In this document: piece after piece, positions 15,525-23,942 of the stretch
Position numbering within the stretch: the stretch's first letter is position 1
Layout of the letters: each line of letters begins with the position of its first letter
Assembly (NCBI GenBank): GCA_963724405.1
Contig: CAVRUQ010000003.1
Coordinates: 1,488,001 to 1,552,000 of the forward strand
Direction of reading: 5' to 3'
Length of the DNA stretch: 64,000 nucleotides
Source: CAVQBJ01 sp963724405
GTDB taxonomy: Bacteria > Actinomycetota > Thermoleophilia > Solirubrobacterales > Solirubrobacteraceae
Program-made: the position numbers and the translations under genes
Notes under the pieces: model-generated
Database searches by the model: none
What the model saw: only the letters and a program-made list of their open reading frames with translations
Told to the model about the DNA's origin: nothing

Positions 15525-16427
15525 ACGGTGGCCGGTCAGCTCGACAGCGCCTGACGCAGCCGGCGGATCGTCTCCTCCCGTTGCCGCGTGACCTGATTCC
15601 AGTTCACACGCATCACCCGATACCCCGCCGCCCCGAGCATCGCCTGCCGAGCGATGTCCGCGTCGCGCGCGACCCGACTCTCGTGGTAGCGAGCGCCGTC
15701 GGCCTCGACCACGAGTCCGACGTCGGCGAATAGGAAGTCCACTTCGACGCGTCGAGGCAACCCGCCAAGCCGGGCGTTGACGAGCGGCCGCGGCAGCCCG
15801 TGGGCCAGCACGGGCTCGAGCAGCCTGTCCTCGAGTTCGCTGCGCGTCGCCACCAACCCTGGCGTGACGAGCGCCGCCAAGCTGGCGCGCCACGGCGACC
15901 GCGAGCGCGAGCGAGCAGCGCGCGAAGCTGACCCTCGTCCACGCGCCGCTGGGCGTAGGCCTCGCGGACCGATCGCCGCAGGACCGCGGCGTCCACCACG
16001 GCCGCCAGGTCGAGCAGTGTGCGCGCCGCCGTCGTGACGGGGATACCGCCCGCACGTCCCCAATCGCGGGCATCGAGGCGCCTCACCTCATGAACCCGAA
16101 CGCCACGCCGCGAGCGAGCCGCGCGAGCAACCGTCACGTCCGTGACGCGCGGACGAACCGTGACCAGCCCCCAGACGAAGGCAGCCGACTGATGACTCAG
16201 CACCGCACCACGGCCAACCGCCAGCACCGCGGCGAGATACCGACCCCGCCAAGACACGGCCGCGTGCCCGACCGCGTACACCCCGCGATGCAGCCGATGC
16301 AGGCGGCCGACGCGGACCCGATGCGCGATCGCTGGGTCGCCGAGACCACAGGCACGCAGTTGCCTGACCGTGACCACACCGTGCTGGCCGCGCGCGACCT
16401 CGGCGAGCTTCACATCGAGGGGTGTCT

Positions 16428-16458
16428 GACTTTTCTTCGGAGCATCTAAAGAAAAGTC
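16428..16458. repeat. Perfect 10-bp inverted repeat (GACTTTTCTT/AAGAAAAGTC)
   Basis: Arms 16428-16437 and 16449-16458 with an 11-base loop. It is strikingly AT-rich for this genome. It lies in the proposed 5' part of the DUF559 gene, which argues for a downstream start (GTG near 16415) and a role as leader hairpin, attenuator or operator, or a second terminator after tmRNA. Confidence 0.5.
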
Positions 16459-16545
16459 GGTCTCGTCGCTCCGGCACACCCGACGAGCATCCCGCCCAGC
16501 TGCGACGAAACGCTCGCGCGCCGCGGCAGGCGCCACGCGTGGGCC

Positions 16546-16573
16546 GGAAAACCGCTTCCCAAAGCGGCTTTCC
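16546..16573 (-). terminator. Hairpin terminator after tmRNA
   Basis: Arms 16546-16557 and 16562-16573 form a 12-bp stem with one wobble or mismatch and a four-base loop. It starts about ten bases after the tmRNA 3' end on the minus strand. The tract after it is not T-rich, so termination is inferred from position and stem strength. Confidence 0.6.
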
Positions 16574-16582
16574 GACAACCAG

Positions 16583-16947
16583 TGGAGACGGCGGGAATTG
16601 AACCCGCGTCCGCAATCGCGTGAAGAGTGGCTTCTACGAGCGTAGCCGGCGCTCTGGTCTCGTCCCTCGCTCGCCTCGCCGGCGGGGTTGCGGGGGACCA
16701 GCCTTCTGGAGGTTTCCCCGGATTGGCGAAGGCGGGCCGCACCGGGTTAGCCTGCTATCTGATTCCGGCGATCCCGGCGGCAGGCGCACCGGGGCCAGAA
16801 CCTCGTTACCTAGGCGAAGCTAGGAGAAACGAGGGCGTACTCGTGAGAGTCCGCACTTATGGTTTTCCCGGGTGTTTTACGAGGCCTCCCGGGACCTCGG
16901 CTCGCAACCACCCCCACGAACCGACCACGTCGAAGCCTGTCGTCCCC
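16583..16947 (-). ncRNA. ssrA: Transfer-messenger RNA (tmRNA)
   Basis: About 365 nt. The 5' end GGGGACGACAGGCTTCGACG and the 3' end with GGTTCAATTCCCGCCGTCTCC form the tRNA-like acceptor (GGGGACG with CGTCTCC), followed by discriminator A. The genomic bases after it read CTG, so CCA is not encoded. The tag frame runs 16854 down to 16810 and encodes ADSHEYALVSPSFA before TAG. The tag's start matches other actinobacterial tags (ADSH...), but the usual ALAA end is absent. The stop lies in a hairpin (CCTAG/CTAGG within CTCGTT/AACGAG), as expected for the helix after the tag. tmRNA frees stalled ribosomes together with SmpB, encoded 1.1 kb away on the same strand. Confidence 0.95.
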
Positions 16948-17002
16948 GGGGATGTGTCTGCAGGCATTCTAGTCGCCGCGCGAGCCCGGCACCAGCGACC
17001 GG

Positions 17003-17929
17003 TCAGCTGATCGTCCGCGCGATGTACGCCTCATGCATGCCGATCGCGAGCGTGACGATCAGGCCGATGTAGACCAGCCCGACGAGCACCCGGTCGCGGC
17101 GGCTCACGCGGTAGTACGCCGCCTGCTCGAGCGATCGGGAGCGTCGCTGCTGCCAGCGGACCCAGACCTCTCGGCCGCCGAAGATGATCACGAGGAAGAT
17201 GATCGGCCCATGCAGGAAGATCGCGACCGGAATGAGCGCGGCGAAGCCGACGAACCACATCCACGGCGCCATCGCGGCCATCGCGCGGCCTCCATCGAGC
17301 GGCAGCACGGGGAGCAGGTTGAACAGGTTGAGCAGGAAGCCGACGTACGCGAGCGCCAGGAACAGCGTGTTGCCGGTGAGCCAGTACAGCGGCAGGCACA
17401 TCGCGGCGCCGACGGTCCCGAGGACCGGGCCCGCCAGGCCGACGCGCGCCTCGCGCAACGCGTTCCCCGAGAACAGGTCGGCCTTGACGACCGCGCCGAG
17501 GAAGGGAATGAAGAACGGCGCCGTCGCCTTGATCCCCTCGCGCCGCAATTGGATCACGTGCCCCATCTCGTGGACGAACAGCAGAAGAACGAATCCGATC
17601 GCGAACGACCAGCCCCAGAACAGCGCGTAGGCCGCCACGGATACGAGCGCGCTCGCCGCGAAGGTCAACAGCTTGACCTTCGGCAGCAGGAGCAGCAGCG
17701 CCTTGAACTGGGCGAGGAACTTCGCGATCGCCGCCCCCACGACGGCGATGCCGCTGCCGATCCGCTTGAGCAGCGGCCGGCGCGACTCTCCGAACGCGGC
17801 GTCGGCACCCTCGTGCGCCGGGCCCGGCAGCACGCCCTCGCCGAGCGCGACCGGCGCGCCCGTCAGCGGGACCCAGGCCGTCCCCGGCGTGACGCCACTC
17901 GATGGCGCCGGCGGGGTGTTCGTTTCCAT
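17003..17929 (-). CDS. Site-2-type (M50) membrane metalloprotease
   Basis: 308 residues from ATG 17929; the frame extends 24 codons upstream, but that stretch does not look coding. About six membrane segments are visible. The zinc motif HEMGH is at residues 120-124, inside a hydrophobic segment (FVLLLFVHEMGH), and the second metal motif PVLPLDGGRAM is near 210. This is the layout of site-2 proteases without a PDZ domain (SpoIVFB-like group). The protein would cut within or near membrane helices; no substrate gene is adjacent. It lies between ssrA and smpB. Confidence 0.88.
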   Translation of the reverse strand: METNTPPAPSSGVTPGTAWVPLTGAPVALGEGVLPGPAHEGADAAFGESRRPLLKRIGSGIAVVGAAIAKFLAQFKALLLLLPKVKLLTFAASALVSVAAYALFWGWSFAIGFVLLLFVHEMGHVIQLRREGIKATAPFFIPFLGAVVKADLFSGNALREARVGLAGPVLGTVGAAMCLPLYWLTGNTLFLALAYVGFLLNLFNLLPVLPLDGGRAMAAMAPWMWFVGFAALIPVAIFLHGPIIFLVIIFGGREVWVRWQQRRSRSLEQAAYYRVSRRDRVLVGLVYIGLIVTLAIGMHEAYIARTIS

Positions 17930-18061
17930 GCACCCATTGTGGCAGCCGGGCTCAGCGGCGCCTAAACGAGGCGTTCGCCCGGCCTCCGAGGCGCGTCCCA
18001 TCGCTCATCCGCGGTGCCGAGTTACCGATGAACGACACCCCCGGCCGCGCTCGGCGACGTC

Positions 18062-18541
18062 TCAGCGGTGCACCTCGCGGAGCGCCCGCTGCATCTCGCG
18101 CTCGGTGTCGCGCTTGCGGATCGTCTCGCGCTTGTCGTAGAGGTCCTTGCCCCGGGCCAGCGCGATCTCGACCTTCGCGTGGGGGCCGGAGAAGTAGATC
18201 CGGGTCGGCACGAGCGTGAAACCGCGCTCCTTGATGCGCCCCTCGAGGCGATCGAGCTCGCGCCGGTGGACGAGCAGCTTGCGCGGGCGCTCGGGGTCGT
18301 GGTTGTCACGCGCCGCGGGGCCGTACGGCGGGATGTGGACGTTCTGCAGCCACAGCTCGCCATCGCGGATCGAGGCAAAGCCGTCCTTCAGCTGGGCGCC
18401 CCCCGAGCGCAGCGACTTCACCTCGGTTCCCTGCAACGCGATCCCGCACTCCAGCCGCTCGATGAGGTTGTAGCGGTAGGACGCATAGCGGTTGGAGGCG
18501 ACGTCGCCGGGGGCGACCTTCTTCTTCTTGGATTTGGCCAT
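18062..18541 (-). CDS. smpB: SsrA-binding protein SmpB
   Basis: 159 residues. N-terminal MAKSKKKK is followed by the OB-fold with ASNRYASYRYNLIERLECGI, GTEVKSLRSG, WLQNVHIPPY and the basic C-terminal tail KDLYDKRETIRKRD. The tail enters the empty mRNA channel of stalled ribosomes. The length fits the family. It binds tmRNA and guides it to ribosomes. It sits 30 bases after rnr, and ssrA follows 1.1 kb downstream on the same strand. Confidence 0.97.
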   Translation of the reverse strand: MAKSKKKKVAPGDVASNRYASYRYNLIERLECGIALQGTEVKSLRSGGAQLKDGFASIRDGELWLQNVHIPPYGPAARDNHDPERPRKLLVHRRELDRLEGRIKERGFTLVPTRIYFSGPHAKVEIALARGKDLYDKRETIRKRDTEREMQRALREVHR

Positions 18542-18571
18542 CGCTGCCTGCGAGCCTAGTGCAGCACGCCG

Positions 18572-20587
18572 CTACGGCCCGAGATCGACCCGGCCGCGTA
18601 CCGTGTCCACGCGGTGCACCCGGACCTGCACCGGGTCCCCGAGGCGCAGCGCGGCCCCGCTGCGTGACCCGTGGAGGATCGTGCCCTCCTCGTTGAGCTC
18701 CCACCAATCGCGCTCGGGTGCGGCGCGCCCGCCCGCTCTGGCACCTCGTCCCGACCCGTCCCGTCCCGGCGCGCTGCGCCCGCCGCCGCCAGCCGTCCGC
18801 GCGCGGGACGGGCGCGCGGACGCCACGGCGCGGCCGCGTCCGGCCGCCCCGCCGTCGGGCTCGCGCGGCACGGGCACGACCCCCTCCATCCGGCGGACCG
18901 GGAGCATTCCCTCGTACGGCGGCGTGGCCGACGGATCGTCGGCATCGTCCACGGAGAACACCACGAAAGCGCCCGCGCCGATGAGCCCACTCACCTCCCC
19001 GCCGAACGCGCGATCGAACCCACCCTCGTAGAGCACCTGCTCGAGCGCGAAGCAGCGGGCGATGTCGTCGGCGTCGCGCTCGATGATCATCGCCGCGCGC
19101 TCGCGGTCCGACGTCCAGGCTCCGAGCTCGGCAAGCGTGCTCGCGCGCGGCGCCGCCTCGCCGCCGCCGACGATCGACAGCAGCGCCCGGTGACAGACGA
19201 GGTCGGGGTAGCGGCGGATCGGCGACGTGAAGTGGCAGTAGCACGACGAGCCCAACCCGGCGTGACCGAGGTTCGTCGGGCTGTAGTACGCCTGCTTGAG
19301 GGTGCGCAGCACGAGCAGCGTCAGCGCGATGCGCCCGTGACCGGTGCGCCGCACGTGCGCATCCACGCGAGCCGAGATCTCGCCCATCAGCCCGGCGGCC
19401 TGCGAGGAGGACATCTGCTCGGGCACGGGCGGAGTGGAAACCCCCAGTGACGCGAGCTGCGCGACGAGACGCTCGACGCGCTCGGGCTCCGGACGCTCGT
19501 GCACGCGGTAGAGCGTCGGCACGCCGCTCTCGGCGATGCGCTGCGCGACCGCCTCGTTGGCGGCGATCATGAGGTGCTCGATGAGGCGATGGGACTCGGT
19601 CTGCACCCGGGCGCGGACCTCGGTCACGTGCCCCTCGCGGTCGAAGGAGAACTCCGGCTCGGGGCGGTCGAGTGTCAGCGCGGTGTGCCGCTCCCGGCGC
19701 AGCTCCTCGAGGGCCCCCGCCGCAGACCGGGCGGCGGCGAGCGGCTCCGCCCACGGCTCCAGCGCCGGCTCATCGCCGGCGAAGATACGGTCGACGCGGT
19801 CGTAGTCCAGGCGCACATCTGAGCGAATGAGCGAGCGGTAGAAGGCGGTCTGCTCCACGGCCGCGCCCCGCAGCAGCAGCTCGACGGTGACCGCGAGACG
19901 GTCTCGCTCGGGCACGAGCGAGCAGGCCTCGTTGGAGAGCGCCTCGGGGAGCATCGGCTCGACGGCGCCCGGGACGTACACGCTCGTGCCGCGCCGGCGG
20001 GCCTCGCGGTCGAGCACGGAATCCTCGGCGACGTACGCGGACACGTCGGCGATGTGGACCCATATGCGCACGCGCCCGTCCTCGAGCAGCTCGGCGGAGA
20101 TCGCGTCGTCGAAGTCCTGGGCCGTCACCGGGTCGATCGTGAACGTGACGAGGTCGCGCAGGTCGCGCCGGGGCGCTGCGCCGCCCGGTCCGGGCGGCGC
20201 CAGCCCCGCGTCGCGGGCATCGCGCGCGGCGCGCTTGACGACTGGGTCGAACGCCCGACGCAATCCCCGGTCGAGCATCAACGCCTCGATCACGTCACGG
20301 GCGACGTCGGGGCGCCCGAGCACACGCACGATGCGGGCGTGGCCCGCCCGCGCGCCGCCCCGGCGCCCCCTCCCGGCTGTCTCGACGAGCACGAGGTCGC
20401 CCGGACCGGCGCGGATCCCACCGCGCGCGGTGCGCGCCTCGACGACAAGGCCGCCCTCGCGCCGTCGCCCACGCGACGGCCCGTCGGCGTCCTCGCGCAG
20501 CGGGAACAGCCGGTCGGCGACCAGGAAGCGCCCCCGCTTCTCGAGCACCGCGACGATCGTGTCGCCCGCGCCGGCCGGCAGGCTCAC
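18572..20587 (-). CDS. rnr: Ribonuclease R/RNase II family exoribonuclease
   Basis: 671 residues from GTG 20587, which overlaps the ctpA stop (GTGA). Order: cold-shock-like N-terminus (EKRGRFLVADRLFP), then the RNB catalytic domain with TFTIDPVTAQDFDDAISAE (the Asp cluster that binds metal), HIADVSAYV, SNEACSLVPERDRLAV and HFTSPIRRYPDLVCHR. A C-terminal S1-like region is interrupted by a low-complexity Arg/Gly/Ala stretch near residues 590-640 before WWELNEEGTILHG. It degrades structured RNA 3' to 5' and clears messages tagged by tmRNA. It is shorter than E. coli RNase R (813). The low-complexity stretch is unusual. Confidence 0.92.
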   Translation of the reverse strand: MSLPAGAGDTIVAVLEKRGRFLVADRLFPLREDADGPSRGRRREGGLVVEARTARGGIRAGPGDLVLVETAGRGRRGGARAGHARIVRVLGRPDVARDVIEALMLDRGLRRAFDPVVKRAARDARDAGLAPPGPGGAAPRRDLRDLVTFTIDPVTAQDFDDAISAELLEDGRVRIWVHIADVSAYVAEDSVLDREARRRGTSVYVPGAVEPMLPEALSNEACSLVPERDRLAVTVELLLRGAAVEQTAFYRSLIRSDVRLDYDRVDRIFAGDEPALEPWAEPLAAARSAAGALEELRRERHTALTLDRPEPEFSFDREGHVTEVRARVQTESHRLIEHLMIAANEAVAQRIAESGVPTLYRVHERPEPERVERLVAQLASLGVSTPPVPEQMSSSQAAGLMGEISARVDAHVRRTGHGRIALTLLVLRTLKQAYYSPTNLGHAGLGSSCYCHFTSPIRRYPDLVCHRALLSIVGGGEAAPRASTLAELGAWTSDRERAAMIIERDADDIARCFALEQVLYEGGFDRAFGGEVSGLIGAGAFVVFSVDDADDPSATPPYEGMLPVRRMEGVVPVPREPDGGAAGRGRAVASARPSRARTAGGGGRSAPGRDGSGRGARAGGRAAPERDWWELNEEGTILHGSRSGAALRLGDPVQVRVHRVDTVRGRVDLGP

Positions 20588-21780
20588 GGCAGCTGCGCGG
20601 CCAGCGTCTTCAGCGCGGCCTCCAGGCCGGCGTTCGTGTCGACGACCGCGTCCGAGAGCGGCACATTCGGCGTGATGCCGGCACCCTCGCTGACACCGCT
20701 GCCGCCCAGGTTGCGCCCGTTGGGCGTGAAGTACTGGCCGACCGTGATGTCGAGCGCTCCCCCGTTGGAGAGCGGCCGGACCTCCTGGAAGACGCCCTTG
20801 CCGAACGTGTGCGTGCCGACGACGAGCGCGCGGCCGTGGTCCTGCAGCGCGCCGGTGACGATCTCCGAGGCCGACGCCGTGCCCCGGTCGACGAGCACGA
20901 CGACCGGGACCTTCGGCGAGATCGCTCCGCCGACGGCGTACAGCGTGACGGTCGGCTGGGTGCGCCCGCGCGTCGTGACGATCACGCCCTTGGGGATGAA
21001 GATGCTCGCGACCAGCTGCGCCTCCTCGACGAGGCCACCGCCGTTCTGGCGCAGATCGAGGACGATCCCGCGGGCGCCCTGCGACAGCAGCTGGTCGACG
21101 GCCAACCGCACCTGGCCGTGGGCGCCGAGCACGCTGAAGGTGGAGAGCTCTACCACGCCGAGCTTGACCCCGTGATACGTGACGAGCTCGGACGCGACGA
21201 CCGGGTCGGTCACGACCTCGCGCGTGACCGTGACCTTGCGCGTGACCCCGTGGTCGGTCAGCGTCAGGGTCACGTTGGTCCCCGGCGGACCGATGATGAG
21301 CCCCGTGGCCGTGCTCGCGGGCACACCGACGAGCGTGCGGCCGTCGACGCCGACGATGAGGTCGCCGACCTTCAGCCCGGACCGCTTGGCCGGCGACGCG
21401 TCGAACACCCGGCCGATGAGCAGGCCGCCGTGCTGCGGCACGACCTCGACGCCGATGCCCGAGAACTGCTCGCCTCGGTCGAAGGAGCCGTACTCCTGCG
21501 GCGTGAGGTAGTTCGAGAAGCGGTCGTGCAGGCCCGCCACGATCCCGCTGATCGCGGCGTTGGAGAGTTGCGCGTGGCTGAGGGGCCGGTAGTAGTCGTG
21601 CGTGACGTCGTCGATCGCCTCGTTGACGACGCGTGTGTCCCCGTCGGACACGAACGCGTTGCGCACGAAGCCGGGGAGGTCGTTCGGATGGCCGCCGAGC
21701 CAGATCCCGAGGACGAGCAACGCCACCGCCAACGCGGCAGTCAGCGCGCCGGAGAGGAGATATCGCGGTCGCCGGGACAT
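20584..21780 (-). CDS. ctpA: Carboxy-terminal processing protease (S41 family)
   Basis: 398 residues. It has an N-terminal membrane anchor/signal segment (LSGALTAALAVALLVLGIWL), a short N-terminal domain, a PDZ domain (SGIGVEVVPQHGGLLIGRVF to GLKVGDLIVGVDG) and the S41 catalytic core. The core shows LVDRGTASASEIVTGAL (Ser nucleophile region, about residue 300) and the general-base Lys in GTHTFGKGVFQ (about 327). It acts outside the membrane, cutting proteins from their C-terminus. Placed after ftsEX, it may act on cell-wall division factors; that link is inference. Its stop overlaps rnr. Confidence 0.94.
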   Translation of the reverse strand: MSRRPRYLLSGALTAALAVALLVLGIWLGGHPNDLPGFVRNAFVSDGDTRVVNEAIDDVTHDYYRPLSHAQLSNAAISGIVAGLHDRFSNYLTPQEYGSFDRGEQFSGIGVEVVPQHGGLLIGRVFDASPAKRSGLKVGDLIVGVDGRTLVGVPASTATGLIIGPPGTNVTLTLTDHGVTRKVTVTREVVTDPVVASELVTYHGVKLGVVELSTFSVLGAHGQVRLAVDQLLSQGARGIVLDLRQNGGGLVEEAQLVASIFIPKGVIVTTRGRTQPTVTLYAVGGAISPKVPVVVLVDRGTASASEIVTGALQDHGRALVVGTHTFGKGVFQEVRPLSNGGALDITVGQYFTPNGRNLGGSGVSEGAGITPNVPLSDAVVDTNAGLEAALKTLAAQLP

Positions 21781-21946
21781 GTGAGAACGCGGCCGTCAGC
21801 CGCCGGGCAGGCGGGCGCGACCGGACGCAGCGTAGCGAGCGCGGCGTTCGCTCTCGCCCTCCTTGCCCGCATTGCCGGCGCCGTTCGGGCCAGGCGCGCG
21901 CTCGGTCGCGCACCGCGGCGGCGGCCGCGTGGCCGCCGCTCGCCGC

Positions 21947-22840
21947 TCAGACGCGCAGGAAGCGGCGCAGCGACAGACCGGATCCGATCGTCGACACGCC
22001 CATCGCGCACGCCATCAGCAGGATGAGCAGCGGGATGAAGGCGATCGTGGTCGTGTGCGCGATCAGCGAGAAGGTGCTCGACAGGCTGTTGAGCACCGTC
22101 ACCTTGGCCAGCACGAGGATGCCGATCGCTCCGGCCCCGCCGAGCGCCCCGAGGAACAGCCCCTCGAGCACGAACGGCCAGCGGATGAACCAGTCCGTCG
22201 CACCGACGAGCTTCATCACCTCGACCTCGCGCCGGCGCGAGAAGAGCGACAGGCGGATCGTGTTGGCGATGAGCAGCACCGAGGCCACCACGAGCAGGAT
22301 CGCGAGCACGGCCATCGTGATCTTCACCAGACGCGTCACGGTGAGGATCTTGTTCGTCTCGCCCTGGGAGTTGTTCACCGTCTGGATCATCGGGTCCGTG
22401 ACCACGCGCTGACCCGGCGGCGAGCTCTGGCTCAGTTCGGTGAGCACGAGAGCCGAGTTGCCCGGATTGTCCGGTGTCACACGGAACGTGTCGGGCAGCG
22501 GGTTGTAGCCGAGCGCCTGGTAGGCCTGCGGGTTGAGCTTGCTCTGCTGGGCGAGCGCCTGCTCCTTGGAGACGTACTGGATGCTCTTGACGTGCGGGGC
22601 TCGGAGGAGCTCGGCGCGGACCCTCGCGACGTCCGTCGGCGTCGCCGCCGTATTGAGGAAGACGTCCTCCTGCACGCGGTTGCGCACCGCATTCGCGGCG
22701 CCGTTGGTGGCCTGGACGACCGGGATGAACACGCCGATCACGAGCGTCGTCACGAGCACGGTGGCGAGGGCGGCGAAGCTCGGCACCGCGTTGCGGCGCA
22801 TCGAGCGCAGAGACTCGCGAACGAAGAACCCGGGGCGCAT
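21947..22840 (-). CDS. ftsX: Cell-division permease FtsX
   Basis: 297 residues with four membrane helices: one at the N-terminus (FAALATVLVTTLVIGVFIPV), then an extracytoplasmic loop of about 140 residues, then three in the C-terminal half (MAVLAILLVVASVLLIANTI, ALGGAGAIGILVLAKVTVL, FIPLLILLMACAMGV). This is the FtsX topology. Its loop normally contacts peptidoglycan hydrolases, and ATP use by FtsE drives it. ATG 22840 overlaps the ftsE stop by one base (TAATG). Confidence 0.95.
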   Translation of the reverse strand: MRPGFFVRESLRSMRRNAVPSFAALATVLVTTLVIGVFIPVVQATNGAANAVRNRVQEDVFLNTAATPTDVARVRAELLRAPHVKSIQYVSKEQALAQQSKLNPQAYQALGYNPLPDTFRVTPDNPGNSALVLTELSQSSPPGQRVVTDPMIQTVNNSQGETNKILTVTRLVKITMAVLAILLVVASVLLIANTIRLSLFSRRREVEVMKLVGATDWFIRWPFVLEGLFLGALGGAGAIGILVLAKVTVLNSLSSTFSLIAHTTTIAFIPLLILLMACAMGVSTIGSGLSLRRFLRV

Positions 22841-23736
22841 TACAGCCCTCGCAGCCGGTCGCCGAGCTCGGCGGTCGTCTCGTCGGCGGGCCCGTAGGAG
22901 CCCGTCGCCTCGTCACGCACGATCCGTCCGCGCTTGAGCTCGATCACGCGGCGGCGCATCTTGTTGACCATGTCGGAGTCGTGCGTTGCGACGAGCACGG
23001 TCGTGCCGGCGCGGTTGATCCGGTAGAGCAGCTGCATGATCCCGATCGAGGTGTCCGGGTCGAGGTTGCCGGTGGGCTCGTCGGCGAGCAGCAGCGGCGG
23101 ATGGTTGGCGAAGGCGCGGGCGACGGCGACGCGCTGCTGCTCGCCGCCCGACAGCTGCCCCGGATAGTTGTGCAGCTTCGTCGACAAACCGGTCAGGCGC
23201 AGGATGTCGGGCACCGTGTTGCGGATCTGGCGGCGGCTCGCGCCGGTCACCTGCAGCGCGTACGCGACGTTGTCGTGCACCGTGCGGTTGGGCAGGAGCT
23301 TGAAGTCCTGGAAGACGACACCGATGTTGCGTCGGTAATAAGGGATCTTCTTGCGCGTGATCTCCGAGAGGTCCTTCCCGGCGACACGGATGCGACCCTC
23401 GGTCGCCTCGAACTCCTTGATGAGCAGTCGCATCACCGTGGACTTGCCCGAGCCGGTGGAGCCGACGAGGAACACGAACTCCTGGGGCCGCACCGCGAAC
23501 GTGGCCCGCTCGAGGCCGATGTCGCCACTGTCGTAGCGCTTGGACACGCCCCGGAAGTCGATGACCGAGCTCGGATCGAACGGGCGCTCGGCCGGCAGCG
23601 CCGGCGCGGTCCCGGCTCGATGCGGCTCGCGCACGAAGCGGCGCGAGGTGCCCGAGGGGGTCGTGAGGGGACGCGGGCGGGCGAGATCTCGCTCGCGCTC
23701 GCGGCGGACGCTGATGTCGTTATCGGTGGGGGCCAT
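22840..23736 (-). CDS. ftsE: Cell-division ATP-binding protein FtsE, N-terminally extended
   Basis: 298 residues from ATG 23736. The ATPase core starts near residue 57 (VIDFRGVSKRYDSGDIGLE) and has Walker A GSTGSGKST, Q-loop VFQDFKLLPNRTV, signature LSGGEQQRVAVARA and Walker B LLLADEPTGNLDPDTS. An extra stretch of about 55 Arg-rich residues precedes the core, compared with the usual FtsE of about 220-230. Part of the excess is also C-terminal (ATGSYGPADETTAELGDRL). A later start would remove the extension, but no strong alternative is seen. Works with FtsX, encoded next. Confidence 0.94.
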   Translation of the reverse strand: MAPTDNDISVRRERERDLARPRPLTTPSGTSRRFVREPHRAGTAPALPAERPFDPSSVIDFRGVSKRYDSGDIGLERATFAVRPQEFVFLVGSTGSGKSTVMRLLIKEFEATEGRIRVAGKDLSEITRKKIPYYRRNIGVVFQDFKLLPNRTVHDNVAYALQVTGASRRQIRNTVPDILRLTGLSTKLHNYPGQLSGGEQQRVAVARAFANHPPLLLADEPTGNLDPDTSIGIMQLLYRINRAGTTVLVATHDSDMVNKMRRRVIELKRGRIVRDEATGSYGPADETTAELGDRLRGL

Positions 23737-23787
23737 GGCCGGTGAGGGTAGCGACCGCTCGCAGCAGCGCCGAGCGTTTATCCGCCT

Positions 23788-23803
23788 TGCAAGCGGACTT
23801 GCA
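23788..23803. promoter_or_regulatory. Inverted repeat TGCAAG-CGGA-CTTGCA between divergent genes
   Basis: Six-base arms with a four-base spacer, 52 bases before the ftsE start and 140 before the M16 peptidase start. It is a candidate operator in the 206-base divergent region. For the peptidase gene a TAACGT hexamer (23928-23933) lies nine bases before ATG 23943, which would suit a leaderless transcript. Both readings are weak. Confidence 0.3.
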
Positions 23804-23942
23804 GCACCCTCGGACCGTGCAGGGACCTCCGTCCGGGCCCCGACGGCTACCGCGGCGACCGCCCTCGCACGCGCGCGGCCGCGAGCGCCACTTCCGGCGG
23901 GAGGCCTTGGCTGCGGGCCGCTTGTTCTAACGTGCACGGTCG

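Larger units (their letters stand above)
15536..16578 (-). pseudogene. AbiEi-like N-terminus plus DUF559 nuclease-like domain, frameshifted
   Basis: Two overlapping frames make one protein. The first (from 16578) carries an AbiEi-type N-terminus: GVVTVRQLRACGLGDPAIAHRV, then an RGVYAVGHAAVS block and an RTLLDLAAVVD block. The second frame (to 15536) carries the DUF559 part RRVEVDFLFADVGLVVEADG and YRVMRVNWNQV, which resembles very-short-patch-repair endonucleases. The join needs a one-base shift near 15885. Start is uncertain: GTG at the VKLAEVARGQ segment near 16415 or ATG 16578 beside tmRNA. Such genes are common, often multicopy, in Solirubrobacterales; function is unknown. The break may be a sequence error. 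Confidence 0.65.

Noticed and set aside
16581..16660. A tRNA gene suggested by the TTCAATTCC arm near 16600
   Set aside because: The arm belongs to the tRNA-like 3' end of tmRNA, whose 5' acceptor strand is 340 bases away. No separate tRNA was found in the window.
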